A stretch of 64,000 bases of DNA from Clostridiaceae bacterium Marseille-Q3526 (GCA_018223375.1 JAGTTS010000001.1:62001-126000); one strand, 5' to 3'. Positions 33,074-41,741 are shown, counted from the first letter of the stretch. Notes: generated from the letters alone by a model not told the origin. A program made the numbers and translations.

Positions 33074-33982
33074 TTATTCCTCCTCAAGAAGTCTGTTTTC
33101 CATTACCTGGGCAGAGTCAAAATTCTCCAGCTGCATGTAATACTCCGCGCAGTCAATCAGAGCCTGCATGGGAAGAAGACCTACAATCTCCGTACCCACA
33201 GCTTTCACGCCATAGCGTCTTGCCTCCATCTTCACTGCCTCAAAGGCGCGGTAAATGGCCGTCTTCGTGTAATCGGTCAGGTTCATGGAAACCTGGGCAA
33301 TGTGTCTCTCCTCCAGCATGACTCCGATGGCCTTCACATAGCGGTAGCCGCCGTTGATGTGGCGTATCTTTTTGGCAATCTGATTGGCAATCTCCAGATC
33401 CGCTGTGTCCAGGTTCACATTAAAGGCTACTAACGGCATTCTGGCCCCTACCGCCGATACGCCTGCCGTCGGGTGAATGGTATCCGGACCGAAATCTGGC
33501 TTCCACATCTCCTGATCCTTCATTTTTTCCGCCATCCCCTCAAACTGTCCCTTCCGGATACTTGCCAGATTGGCGCGGTGAGGAGCAATGGCGGAGGACT
33601 CGTACAGGAAGCAGGGAATACCGAACTCTCTGCCTACCGTCTCAGCTACCTCCTTGGCAATGGCGTCGGCCTCCTGAAGCGTCGTATTCCTGCATGGAAT
33701 AAACGGAACCACGTCCACAGCTCCCATCCTCGGATGCTGTCCCTCGTGCTTCGTCATATCAATCAGCTGAACCGCCTTTCCAAAGGATTCAATCACAGCG
33801 TCCCGCAGAGCCTCCGGCTCTCCGATGGCCGTAATCACGCACCGGTTGTGATCTTTGTCCGTCTGATAATCTAAAAGCCGCACCCCAGCCTTTCCGCGGA
33901 AGCAGTCTGCAATCTGCTCCACCTTCTGCATATCGCGTCCCTCGCTGTAATTCGGCACACATTCCAATAACTTTCCGCTCAT
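33074..33982 (-). CDS. ftcD: Glutamate formimidoyltransferase
   Basis: Moves the formimino group from formiminoglutamate to tetrahydrofolate, a late step of histidine degradation. The 302-residue protein covers only the transferase domain (ECVPNYSEGRDMQKVEQIAD, KHEGQHPRMGAVDVVPFIP, ending with the C-terminal subdomain); the cyclodeaminase is the next gene rather than a fusion. GGGAGGTAAGAGTTTT precedes the ATG. No hutH, hutU or hutI is in the window, so the source of formiminoglutamate must be encoded elsewhere. Confidence 0.94.
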   Translation of the reverse strand: MSGKLLECVPNYSEGRDMQKVEQIADCFRGKAGVRLLDYQTDKDHNRCVITAIGEPEALRDAVIESFGKAVQLIDMTKHEGQHPRMGAVDVVPFIPCRNTTLQEADAIAKEVAETVGREFGIPCFLYESSAIAPHRANLASIRKGQFEGMAEKMKDQEMWKPDFGPDTIHPTAGVSAVGARMPLVAFNVNLDTADLEIANQIAKKIRHINGGYRYVKAIGVMLEERHIAQVSMNLTDYTKTAIYRAFEAVKMEARRYGVKAVGTEIVGLLPMQALIDCAEYYMQLENFDSAQVMENRLLEEE

Positions 33983-34159
33983 AAAACTCTTACCTCCCAG
34001 TTCTGTTTTACTTTTTTATGCCTGTCTTCGCATTCCCTTTTGTATTGTACGATAATTCTACCATCAATCCCCTGTTGTTGTACAGCTCTTTCACTCAGAA
34101 TGAATCTTCATTTTCCTAACAAAGACCTTCCGAATCTATCATTGGGCTTACAGATTCCA

Positions 34160-34188
34160 TTTACTTTTTTCTCACTATCGGCTATACT
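34160..34188 (+). promoter_or_regulatory. Promoter of the Lrp-type gene
   Basis: TTTACT and TATACT with a 17-bp spacer, about 38 bp ahead of the start codon. Confidence 0.55.
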
Positions 34189-34226
34189 ATTATAGTTTAG
34201 AGATCATCTGCAAGGGAGGGAGCCCC

Positions 34227-34685
34227 GTGGACAACACAGATATTAAAATCATCAACATTCTGCAGGCAAACTGCAAAACGTCGACCCGCGAGATCGGACA
34301 GCAGGTCGGGCTTACTGCGCCGGCAGTCGCCGAGCGGATTAACCGTCTGAAGGACGCGGGAGTGATCGAGGGATTCCATGCCAAAATCAACGACGCCCTG
34401 ATGGGTAATCACATCTGTGCCTTTGTCCTGATCAACGTGCCCCCTAAATCCTACGAAAGTTTCTGCAGATTCTGCGAGGAAACGCCGTCTATTGTGGAGC
34501 ACAGCCACATTGTGGGACTGAATAACGGGCTTTTAAAAATCCGGGTCTCTGATTCCGAGGAGCTGGAAGCGTTGCTCCGGCAGATGCGGCAGTTCGGCCT
34601 CTCCAATACGTCCGTTCTTTTGTCCACCTATTTTACCCAGAAACCGTTTCCCGAAACGGAACATCTAAAGAAAACTGAAGATTAG
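34227..34685 (+). CDS. Lrp/AsnC-family transcriptional regulator
   Basis: A 152-residue regulator with an N-terminal helix-turn-helix (STREIGQQVGLTAPAVAERINRL, residues 17-40) and a C-terminal RAM domain that in the family binds amino acids and forms octamers. It starts with GTG, preceded by AGGGAGGGAGCCCC. It has its own promoter and terminator and is the only plus-strand gene between ftcD and the wall hydrolase, so its targets cannot be read from context; the divergent ftcD operon is a candidate. Confidence 0.9.
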   Translation: MDNTDIKIINILQANCKTSTREIGQQVGLTAPAVAERINRLKDAGVIEGFHAKINDALMGNHICAFVLINVPPKSYESFCRFCEETPSIVEHSHIVGLNNGLLKIRVSDSEELEALLRQMRQFGLSNTSVLLSTYFTQKPFPETEHLKKTED

Positions 34686-34690
34686 TCAGC

Positions 34691-34736
34691 AAACGGGCCG
34701 GCGCCTGGAAATCTCCCTGCGCCGGCCCGTTTTTAC
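34691..34736 (+). terminator. Terminator of the Lrp-type gene
   Basis: AAACGGGCCGGCGC pairs with GCGCCGGCCCGTTT (14 bp) and is followed by TTT. Confidence 0.92.
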
Positions 34737-34833
34737 GGCTGTTCTCCTTTTACGGGTCATGCCTTATTTTTTAATCTTTTTTTGTCTCTTTTTTCTCCGT
34801 CTTCTTCTATCTGCCTTCTTCTCTTCCAGCGTT

Positions 34834-36363
34834 CTAATCCAGGAAGGTGACAGCCTTGCACGGCGTCCTGTAGTTGGACGGCGCGATGCAGATTCCTGTC
34901 TTGGGGTTGCTGGAGTGGATAATCTGTCCGCCTCCTATGTACATAGCCACATGGTTAATATAGCTTCCGCTGGCATAGAACAGCATATCGCCCGGCTGAG
35001 CCTCGCTTACCGGAATCTCCTTTCCTCTGGCAGCCTGGTCTCTGGAGCTGCGGCCTGTAGAGATGCCGAAATGGGCGTACACGGCCTGTGTAAATCCAGA
35101 GCAGTCTGCTCCCTTGGTCAGGCTGGTTCCGCCGTAAACATACGGATTTCCCAAAAACTGCTTCGCATAAGCGACAACCGCCGTTCTGGTGGCCTTCTCC
35201 ACTCCTGAGGAGCTGCCTCCTGGATTCTTAGATCCGCCGGGACCTCCAGACGTCTTATCAGAGGACGGTTTCTGCGTTTCCTTTGGCTTTTCTGTCTCAG
35301 GAGCTTTTGTGGTCTCCTTTTCCTTCTCTGTCTCCTTCGGCTTTGTCTCGGCAGCCTTCGTGGTCTCCCTCGGGCTTCCGTCCGGATTCTGCTCTATCGT
35401 ACCGCTGAACGACGTTTCCGTCTCTTTGGCTTTCTCTGTTTCCTTCGGCTTTACCGTCTCAGGCTCTTTCACCGTTTCTTTGGCCGTAGTTTCTTTCGCT
35501 GCAGTCTGCTTGGCGGCAGTCTCTTTTGCAGTGGTCTCCTTGGCGGCTTCCTTCTTGGCCTCCTCCAGCTCCTGCAGTGCCTTCTCCGCCTCTTCCTTGC
35601 GCTTGGACTCCTCCGCCGCCTTCTGCTCCTCCTCTGAGTTTGTCACGGCGTGGTCAAATTCAACCCGGGTATCGACGTAATCCTTGAACACATATCCTAC
35701 CAGATCTGTGTCCACAGACACCTTATAAAAGTCTCCCTTTTCCTCAATTACTTCATACTCAGCGTCTGAGGACAGAAGATCAAGTGTCTTGCTGTCCAGG
35801 CTCGGCTCCTCTCTGAGGCGCAGCGTGGAGGTATTCGCCACCTTGGCATAAGTCGTTCCCACCTGTCTGGCTTTCTTCTCCGCCTCTGCTCCTGTGATAA
35901 AATACTGAGCCTTAATATAGCCGTTTACAGAACCGGACTGGATCTTGTACCACTTTCCTCCCTCGCCGTCCACTGTATCCAGAATCGTGGCCGCACAGTT
36001 GTTGTAAATCTTTCCCACAACAGAACCCTTTGTGCTGGCCTCGCTCCGCACGTTTACATAATTGGACACCTGGGACACCGCTACGTTATCATAGGCGGAG
36101 GAGGACGACGGATTCTTTACTGTCGGCGCGTCTTCCTTCCCGCTCTTTACCACCTGTTCCATGGTTTCATCTGAGGAAAAAGCCTCCGCCAGCTCGTTCT
36201 CCGGATCAAGGCTTCCTGCATAATAATTATTCATCGCCACGGAAACTCCAGCTACAGAAGAATCTGTCTCCAGATTGATCGCCGCCTGCGCTCCAAAGCC
36301 TGATGTCACGGAAATGACGGCTGCCGAGCACAGACAGGCCAGTATCTTAAATGGCGTCTCCAT
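34834..36363 (-). CDS. Secreted NlpC/P60 (C40) peptidoglycan hydrolase with SH3 domains
   Basis: A 509-residue exported cell-wall endopeptidase. Residues 1-28 form a signal peptide (cut probably after FGAQA). Two bacterial SH3 domains follow (about 95-160 and 165-240; YVNVRSEAS and STLRLREEPS are typical), then a charged coiled-coil and a Thr/Lys/Glu/Pro linker of about 120 residues with repeated KET and AKE units. The C-terminal NlpC/P60 domain (387-509) has Cys421 in GADCSGFTQ, His471 in INHVAMYIGGG and His483, the catalytic set that cuts within the stem peptide. The gene lies 14 bp downstream... of nothing in its own frame but starts 14 bp after the trxB stop. Confidence 0.92.
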   Translation of the reverse strand: METPFKILACLCSAAVISVTSGFGAQAAINLETDSSVAGVSVAMNNYYAGSLDPENELAEAFSSDETMEQVVKSGKEDAPTVKNPSSSSAYDNVAVSQVSNYVNVRSEASTKGSVVGKIYNNCAATILDTVDGEGGKWYKIQSGSVNGYIKAQYFITGAEAEKKARQVGTTYAKVANTSTLRLREEPSLDSKTLDLLSSDAEYEVIEEKGDFYKVSVDTDLVGYVFKDYVDTRVEFDHAVTNSEEEQKAAEESKRKEEAEKALQELEEAKKEAAKETTAKETAAKQTAAKETTAKETVKEPETVKPKETEKAKETETSFSGTIEQNPDGSPRETTKAAETKPKETEKEKETTKAPETEKPKETQKPSSDKTSGGPGGSKNPGGSSSGVEKATRTAVVAYAKQFLGNPYVYGGTSLTKGADCSGFTQAVYAHFGISTGRSSRDQAARGKEIPVSEAQPGDMLFYASGSYINHVAMYIGGGQIIHSSNPKTGICIAPSNYRTPCKAVTFLD

Positions 36364-36377
36364 CGTATTTCTTCCTC

Positions 36378-37298
36378 CTATCTCTCTGCCAGGTACCGCT
36401 CCACGCTGGTCACGCAGTTAGCCCCGTCCGATGCGGCTGTCAGCACCTGACGCAGCTGCTTGGTCCGCACATCCCCTGCCGCGAACACGCCGGGAACAGA
36501 GGTAACTCCGTCCTCCCCGGCCGCAAGATATCCCTGGCGGTCTGTCTCTATCATCTGGGAAAACAGGCCGCTTTCCGGTTCAATTCCTACGGCGATAAAT
36601 ACGCCGTCCGTCTCAAGCGCCGTCTTCTCCCCTGTTTTTCTGTTGGTAAGCGCAAGTCTCTCGACTCTGCCGTCCCCCTCAATGGCGTCTGCCACTGTGT
36701 CCCAGTGCACTTCTATCTTATCTGATTCAAACACCTGCTTCTGCAGCGTCCTGGCGCCGCGCAGCTCGTCCCTTCTGTGAATTAAATGGACCTTTCTGCA
36801 CAGTCTAGACAGGAAAATGGCGTCCTCAAGGGCCACGTCCCCGCCTCCTATCACAGCCGCCGTCTTATCCTTGAAAAAGGCGCCGTCACAAGTAGCGCAG
36901 TAGGAAACTCCGCTCCCCAAAAGCTCCTCCTCGCCCGGAATGCCCAGTTTTCTGTGGCTGGCTCCTGTGGCGATGATCACCGTCCTGGCCTGGTAGGTTT
37001 CCTTTTGTCCATAGAGTGTTTTAATCTCTCCGAGAAGCTCTGCCTTCTCAATGCAGTCTTCTGTAAAAACAGCTCCCAGCCGATCCGCATGCTCCCTGAA
37101 TTTCATTCCCAGATCAAATCCCGAGCTTCCCGGCAGTCCTGGGTAGTTGTCCACCTCATAGGTACTCAGAATCTGGCCGCCGCTCATCATCTCCTTCTCA
37201 ATTACAAGCGTGTCGAGTTCCGCCCTTTTGGCATAGATTGCCGCCGCCAGTCCGGCTGGGCCGGAACCTGCAATAATCAGATCGTAAATCTTTCCCAT
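36378..37298 (-). CDS. trxB: Thioredoxin reductase
   Basis: Reduces thioredoxin or a thioredoxin-like partner with NADPH. The 306-residue flavoprotein has FAD motif YDLIIAGSGPAGLAAA, the redox centre CATC (VSYCATCDGAFF), the NADPH motif AVIGGGDVALEDAIFL and the C-terminal FAD contact GVFAAGDVR. The ATG at 37298 marks the family N-terminus; a longer frame to 37448 adds 50 unrelated residues. The wall hydrolase follows at 14 bp, probably in one transcript. The AhpF-N-like Trx protein at 28.5 kb is a possible partner. Confidence 0.93.
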   Translation of the reverse strand: MGKIYDLIIAGSGPAGLAAAIYAKRAELDTLVIEKEMMSGGQILSTYEVDNYPGLPGSSGFDLGMKFREHADRLGAVFTEDCIEKAELLGEIKTLYGQKETYQARTVIIATGASHRKLGIPGEEELLGSGVSYCATCDGAFFKDKTAAVIGGGDVALEDAIFLSRLCRKVHLIHRRDELRGARTLQKQVFESDKIEVHWDTVADAIEGDGRVERLALTNRKTGEKTALETDGVFIAVGIEPESGLFSQMIETDRQGYLAAGEDGVTSVPGVFAAGDVRTKQLRQVLTAASDGANCVTSVERYLAER

Positions 37299-37471
37299 CC
37301 TGTTATTCTCGCCTTTCCTCTGGAATCTGCAGGCCGCAGATTCGTACGTTCCAAGTGTTTCCCATCCTGTTCCCGCCCAAAAGCCGGTGTTCTTCTGTGT
37401 TGTATTCGTACTTTTTAGTATAACACATCTTATCCCGGCAGTATACATAATTTTTTATTTAATCTATAAAT

Positions 37472-37500
37472 TTGCACTGTCAATCCGTCAATGGTATAAT
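37472..37500 (+). promoter_or_regulatory. Promoter of the SDR gene
   Basis: TTGCAC and TATAAT with a 17-bp spacer, 50 bp ahead of the start codon. Confidence 0.65.
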
Positions 37501-37550
37501 ATGGTCAGAGAAAGTTAAGCAGCGTTTGTTTGGGAAAGGAGTGAAATTAT

Positions 37551-38282
37551 ATGGCAAGAAAAACTGTACTTGTCACCGGTGCTTCCCGCGGAATCGGGAA
37601 AGCCATCGCCGTGAAATTTGCCAAAAAGGGCTGGAATGTAGTCATCAGCTGCGTAAAGCGGGAGGAACAGCTTCTTCAGACAAAGAAAGAAATTGAATCC
37701 TTCCAGGTATCCTGTCTGGCTTTTCTGGGAGATATGGGAAAGATGGAGGACTGCGCCGCTCTATTCAAGAAAATCAAAAAGCAGTTCGGCGGGCTGGACG
37801 TGCTTGTCAACAATGCGGGAATCTCCTACATCGGACTTCTCCAGGATATGAAGCCAGAGGACTGGGACCTGATTGTGCACACCAATCTCACCTCTGTATT
37901 CAACTGCTGCCGGCTGGCCGTGCCCATGATGGTGGAAAAGCAGCAGGGAAAGATCATAAACATTTCCTCTGTCTGGGGAATCTGCGGCGCTTCCTGCGAG
38001 GTGGCCTACTCCGCTACCAAGGGCGGCATCAACGCCTTCACCAAAGCTCTGGCCAAGGAACTGGCCCCCAGCCATATCCAGGTCAACGCCATTGCCTGCG
38101 GCGCCATTGATACGGAGATGAATCACTTCCTGGACGACGAGGAGCTTATCGGCCTCATTGAAGAAATTCCGGCGGGCCGTCTGGGCCAGGCCGAGGAGGT
38201 GGCCGATCTGGCCTACCACCTGGGATATAAGGAGAGCTATCTGACTGGACAGGTCATCGGACTGGACGGTGGGTGGATTTAA
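37551..38282 (+). CDS. SDR oxidoreductase of the EF-P 5-aminopentanone reductase (YmfI) type
   Basis: A 243-residue short-chain dehydrogenase. It has the cofactor motif TGASRGIGKAIAVKFAKKGW, NNAG (residue about 87), and the catalytic Ser/Tyr/Lys set in NISSVWGICGASCEVAYSATKGG. The stretch SSVWGxxGASCEVAYSATKGG together with QVNAIACGAIDTEMN matches the YmfI group, which finishes the aminopentanol modification of elongation factor P in Bacillus; general FabG activity is the alternative. The gene is monocistronic, with promoter, RBS (AAAGGAG) and two conserved-loop hairpins behind it. Confidence 0.82.
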   Translation: MARKTVLVTGASRGIGKAIAVKFAKKGWNVVISCVKREEQLLQTKKEIESFQVSCLAFLGDMGKMEDCAALFKKIKKQFGGLDVLVNNAGISYIGLLQDMKPEDWDLIVHTNLTSVFNCCRLAVPMMVEKQQGKIINISSVWGICGASCEVAYSATKGGINAFTKALAKELAPSHIQVNAIACGAIDTEMNHFLDDEELIGLIEEIPAGRLGQAEEVADLAYHLGYKESYLTGQVIGLDGGWI

Positions 38283-38296
38283 AGGTGATGGATAAA

Positions 38297-38350
38297 TGTG
38301 GAAGAAAGATTTCTTGTTCCACTTAAAGTCACCGAAATCTTTCTTCCACA
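38297..38350 (+). terminator. Conserved-loop hairpin after the SDR gene
   Basis: A perfect 17-bp stem (38297-38313 with 38334-38350) closed by the exact 20-nt loop TTGTTCCACTTAAAGTCACC, 14 bp after the stop. The T run is poor (TTAAAG). Confidence 0.75.
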
Positions 38351-38366
38351 TTAAAGCGAAGAGAAG

Positions 38367-38420
38367 AGCTGAAGAAAAATTTCTTGTTTCGCTTGAAGTC
38401 ACCGAAGCCTTTCTTCCACA
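38367..38420 (+). repeat. Second, decayed copy of the conserved-loop hairpin
   Basis: Loop TTGTTTCGCTTGAAGTCACC at 38384-38403, 70 bp after the first copy. The right arm (38404-38420) is nearly the same as the first copy's, but the left arm pairs with it only in part, so it looks like a tandem duplication losing its pairing. Confidence 0.65.
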
Positions 38421-38423
38421 TTA

Positions 38424-38447
38424 AAACAGCCCGGCTTTTGCCGGGCT
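38424..38447 (-). terminator. Terminator of the bcd-etfB-etfA unit
   Basis: ACAGCCCGGC with GCCGGGCTGT, 4-nt loop, followed on the minus strand by TTTT. It lies 140 bp after the etfA stop. Confidence 0.8.
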
Positions 38448-38465
38448 GTTCTCTGTCTGGGCACT

Positions 38466-38553
38466 GCGTCCCTCTCGCGTTCGTAAGGACGCCGTCCGGC
38501 GTAGGAGGGCCTGGCCGTATGACGTAATCATGCGGACTGCCGTCCCCCGGACG
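38466..38553. other. GC-rich multi-hairpin region between etfA and its terminator
   Basis: Four short stems follow each other: GCGTCC/GGACGC (38466-38471 with 38487-38492), ACGCC/GGCGT (38489-38502), CCGTATGA/TCATGCGG (38515-38522 with 38528-38535) and CGTCC/GGACG (38541-38553). The rest of the 304-bp gap 38283-38586 holds the SDR hairpins and the etfA terminator. It may be a structured 3' UTR or a small RNA; strand and function are unknown. Confidence 0.4.
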
Positions 38554-38586
38554 ATTATTTATTCTATTATAAAATTTCCGTTCAGA

Positions 38587-39636
38587 TTAAACGTTCTGAG
38601 CAGCCTTAGCAGCTTTCAGCTTCTCTGTTAATAACGGAACTACCTTATTCAGGTCACCTACAATGCCGTAGTCAGCTACGTCAAAGATCGGAGCTGTCTC
38701 ATCCTTATTGATAGCGATGATAATATCAGACTCCTCCATACCAGCTACGTGCTGGATAGCGCCAGAGATACCGATTGCGAAGTATACGTTCGGACGTACA
38801 GTCTTTCCTGTCTGTCCTACCTGTAATGCCTTTGGCTGCCAGCCAGCGTCTACAACTGCACGGGAGCAGCTTACTGTTCCGCCGATTACCTCTGCCAGAT
38901 CCTCAAGAATCTTGAAGTTCTCTGGGCTTCCAACACCACGTCCGCCGGATACAAGGATCTTAGCGTCCATGATATCTACTGTATCAGCTACAGCCTTAAC
39001 TACTTCCATGATCTCAACGTAGTTGTTGTTCGGAACGAATCCTGGATTGTACTCTACTACGTTAGCCTTAGCGCCTGCTGTCTTAGGAAGCTTCTGCATA
39101 ACGCCTGGACGTACAGTTGCCATCTGTGGGCGGAAGTCCGGGCATGCGATAGTAGCGATTGTGTTTCCGCCGAATGCAGGACGAGTCATTAATAACTGGT
39201 TGTGCTTCTGCTCCTTGCCTGGAACCGGGTTGATTGGGAAATCGCCAATCTCAAGCTGTGTACAGTCAGCTGTCAGACCTGTATGAATTCTTGCACATAC
39301 ACGAGGTCCTAAGTCACGGCCGATTGCTGTAGCGCCGATTAAGAAGATCTCCGGCTTAAACTCGTTGATAACGGAAGCCAGTGCGTGTGTGTACGGCTCT
39401 GTTCTGTACTCTTTTAACTCTGGATCGTCTACAACGATAACCTTGTCTGCGCCGTACTCAGCCAGCTCGTCTGCCAGTCCCTTAACGCCGGAACCAACTA
39501 AAACAGCTGTAACCTCTGTGTTTAAATCTTTTGCTAAATCTTTACCTTTGCCAATCAGCTCAAATGCGATGCCGCTGATCTCATTGTCAACCTGCTGTGC
39601 AAAGACGAATACTCCCTTATATGCTTCTAAGTTCAT
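38587..39636 (-). CDS. etfA: Electron transfer flavoprotein, alpha subunit
   Basis: Partner of EtfB in the FAD-carrying flavoprotein that works with butyryl-CoA dehydrogenase; in butyrate-forming anaerobes the Bcd-Etf complex couples crotonyl-CoA reduction to ferredoxin reduction by electron bifurcation. The 349-residue protein has the alpha/beta N-terminal domain and the C-terminal FAD-binding signature in ALQVGQTGKTVRPNVYFAIG. The ATG at 39636 (MNLEAYKGVFVF) fits the family; its RBS is weak, and it is only 31 bp after etfB, so coupling is likely. Confidence 0.94.
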   Translation of the reverse strand: MNLEAYKGVFVFAQQVDNEISGIAFELIGKGKDLAKDLNTEVTAVLVGSGVKGLADELAEYGADKVIVVDDPELKEYRTEPYTHALASVINEFKPEIFLIGATAIGRDLGPRVCARIHTGLTADCTQLEIGDFPINPVPGKEQKHNQLLMTRPAFGGNTIATIACPDFRPQMATVRPGVMQKLPKTAGAKANVVEYNPGFVPNNNYVEIMEVVKAVADTVDIMDAKILVSGGRGVGSPENFKILEDLAEVIGGTVSCSRAVVDAGWQPKALQVGQTGKTVRPNVYFAIGISGAIQHVAGMEESDIIIAINKDETAPIFDVADYGIVGDLNKVVPLLTEKLKAAKAAQNV

Positions 39637-39667
39637 TCTATTCACCACACTTTTCTCTTATTTTTAA

Positions 39668-40450
39668 TTAGATAACATGTTTAGCTGCCAGCTTCTCAAC
39701 AATGTAGTCTGCAGCTGCTGCCGGATCAAGAGTAACCTGCTCGCCTGCTCCCTTTCTTACCTTATCGGAAGCTCTTGCGATCTGTGTCGGGGATCCCTTA
39801 AGTCCTAAGTTGGAGTCCTCAACGTCCTTCAGGTCGTTTCTTCCCCATACGGTGATTTCTTTCTTATAAGCATCGAAGATTCCGCCTGGAGTCATGTAGC
39901 GCGGCTCGTTTAACTCAGCCAGAGCTGTGATTAAGCATGGCATCTGAGCCTTTAATACGTGATATCTGTCGTCGTACTGACGCTCAACGATAACGCTGTT
40001 GCCCTCGATCTTGATGTCCTGAGCGTAGCTGATTACCGGAATGTTTAAGTGCTCGGAGATCTGCGGACCTACCTGAGCTGTATCACCATCGATAGCCTGA
40101 CGGCCTGTGATAATTAAATCGTACTCAAGGTTTCTGATAGCGCCTGCGATAGTCTGGGATGTAGCCCATGTATCGGCTCCGCCCAGTACGCGGTCTGTAA
40201 CCAGGATGCCGTTGTCAGCGCCCATAGCCATAGCCTCTCTTAAAACCTCCTCAGCTTTCGGAAGTCCCATAGTGAGAACTGTAACCTCTGCGCCGTACTG
40301 ATCCTTTAAACGGAGAGCAGCCTCAAGGCCTGCCTTATCATCCGGGTTCATAATTGTGAGCATAGCTCCTCTGTCGAGTGTTCCGTCCGGGTTGAATTTT
40401 ACTCCGCCCTTAGTATCTGGAACCTGTTTGATACAAACGATAATTTTCAC
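39668..40450 (-). CDS. etfB: Electron transfer flavoprotein, beta subunit
   Basis: A 260-residue subunit that holds AMP or, in bifurcating Etf, a second FAD. The N-terminus KIIVCIKQVPDTKGGVKFNP and the central signature VERQYDDRYHVLKAQMPCLI are typical. The start codon is GTG, preceded by AAGGAGTGAAAATACA. It is placed between bcd and etfA, the usual order in clostridial butyrate operons. Confidence 0.94.
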   Translation of the reverse strand: MKIIVCIKQVPDTKGGVKFNPDGTLDRGAMLTIMNPDDKAGLEAALRLKDQYGAEVTVLTMGLPKAEEVLREAMAMGADNGILVTDRVLGGADTWATSQTIAGAIRNLEYDLIITGRQAIDGDTAQVGPQISEHLNIPVISYAQDIKIEGNSVIVERQYDDRYHVLKAQMPCLITALAELNEPRYMTPGGIFDAYKKEITVWGRNDLKDVEDSNLGLKGSPTQIARASDKVRKGAGEQVTLDPAAAADYIVEKLAAKHVI

Positions 40451-40530
40451 TGTATTTTCACTCCTTATTGTTTAATTTCATGCAGGCCTGTCCAAAGAGA
40501 CAGGGAACTGCATCATGTTTAGAGCCGCAA

Positions 40531-41685
40531 TTATTTTAACAGAGCTCCGGAGATAACCATTCTCTGAACCTCAGATGTTCCCTCGTAGATCTCTGTAATC
40601 TTAGCGTCGCGCATCATACGCTCTACATCGTACTCTCTGATGTAGCCGTATCCGCCGTGAAGCTGTACAGCCTTTGTTGTAACTTCCATAGCAACCTCTG
40701 CTGCGTACAGCTTAGCCATAGCTGCCTCTACGGAATATGTCTTCTGTGTAGCCTTAGCCATAGCTGCTCTGTAAACAAGGAGCTGAGCTGCCTTTACCTT
40801 TGTTGCCATATCAGCAAGCTGGAACTGTGTATTCTGGAACTGTCCCAGAGCACGTCCGAACTGCTTTCTCTCTTTTACATACTCGATAGTTCTGTCAAGA
40901 GCGCCCTCTGCAAGACCAAGAGCCTGAGCAGCGATACCGATACGTCCACCGTCCAGTGTGTGCATAGCGATGTTGAAGCCCTTGCCCTTCTGTCCTAACA
41001 GGTTCTCCTTCGGGATGCGGCAGTCTGTGAAGATTAACTCGTAAGTAGCAGATCCGCGGATACCCATCTTCTTCTCCTTTGTACCAAAGGTGAAGCCTGG
41101 AGTTCCCTTCTCAACGATGAATGCGGAGATCTCTTTCTTCTTTCTTCCTCTAGCGTCCTCTTTCACGCCTGTAACAGCGATGATTACGTAGATGTCAGCC
41201 TCTTTACCGTTTGTGATGAAGATCTTGGATCCGTTTAATACCCACTCGTCTCCGTCTAAAACAGCCTTTGTCTGCTGGCCCTGAGCGTCTGTACCAGCGC
41301 CTGGCTCAGTAAGACCGAAAGCACCTAACTTCTCGCCCTTTGCAAGCGGTACCAGGTATTTCTGCTTCTGCTCTTCTGTACCGTATGTCTGGATTGGATC
41401 GCAGCACAGGGATGTGTGTGCAGAAACGATAACGCCTGTAGTTCCGCAAACCTTGGAAAGCTCCTCTACGCACATAGCATAGCAGAGAGGATCGCAGCCC
41501 TGTCCGCCGTACTCCTTCGGAACCGGGATGCCCATGAAGCCGAGCTTCTGCATCTTCTTAACTGTCTCTGTCGGGAAGTGCTCTGTCTCGTCTACTTCCT
41601 GTGCTAAAGGTTTTACTTCTTTCTCGGCGAAGTCATGGAATAAAGTCCTCGCCATCTCATGCTCTTTACTTAATGTAAAATCCAT
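40531..41685 (-). CDS. bcd: Butyryl-CoA dehydrogenase
   Basis: Reduces crotonyl-CoA to butyryl-CoA with electrons from EtfAB. The 384-residue acyl-CoA dehydrogenase has GAFGLTEPGAGTDAQGQ and the C-terminal segment VQLHGGYGYIREYDVERMMRDAKITEIYEGTSE split over the FAD site, with the catalytic Glu in YEGTSE. GGAGGACTAGAC precedes the ATG. A terminator-like hairpin separates it from hbd, and a TATAAT box follows hbd, so bcd-etfBA may also be transcribed on its own. Confidence 0.95.
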   Translation of the reverse strand: MDFTLSKEHEMARTLFHDFAEKEVKPLAQEVDETEHFPTETVKKMQKLGFMGIPVPKEYGGQGCDPLCYAMCVEELSKVCGTTGVIVSAHTSLCCDPIQTYGTEEQKQKYLVPLAKGEKLGAFGLTEPGAGTDAQGQQTKAVLDGDEWVLNGSKIFITNGKEADIYVIIAVTGVKEDARGRKKKEISAFIVEKGTPGFTFGTKEKKMGIRGSATYELIFTDCRIPKENLLGQKGKGFNIAMHTLDGGRIGIAAQALGLAEGALDRTIEYVKERKQFGRALGQFQNTQFQLADMATKVKAAQLLVYRAAMAKATQKTYSVEAAMAKLYAAEVAMEVTTKAVQLHGGYGYIREYDVERMMRDAKITEIYEGTSEVQRMVISGALLK

Positions 41686-41715
41686 GTCTAGTCCTCCATC
41701 TTCTTATATCGCGCT

Positions 41716-41741
41716 AAAAAGGGGCCTTGGGGAGACCCCTT
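41716..41741 (-). terminator. Internal hairpin between hbd and bcd
   Basis: On the minus strand AAGGGG-N11-CCCCTT followed by TTT. The stem is short, so it may only partly stop transcription and adjust the ratio of thl-crt-hbd to bcd-etfBA. A second small stem, ACCAC/GTGGT (41770-41785), lies just after the hbd stop. Confidence 0.5.
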
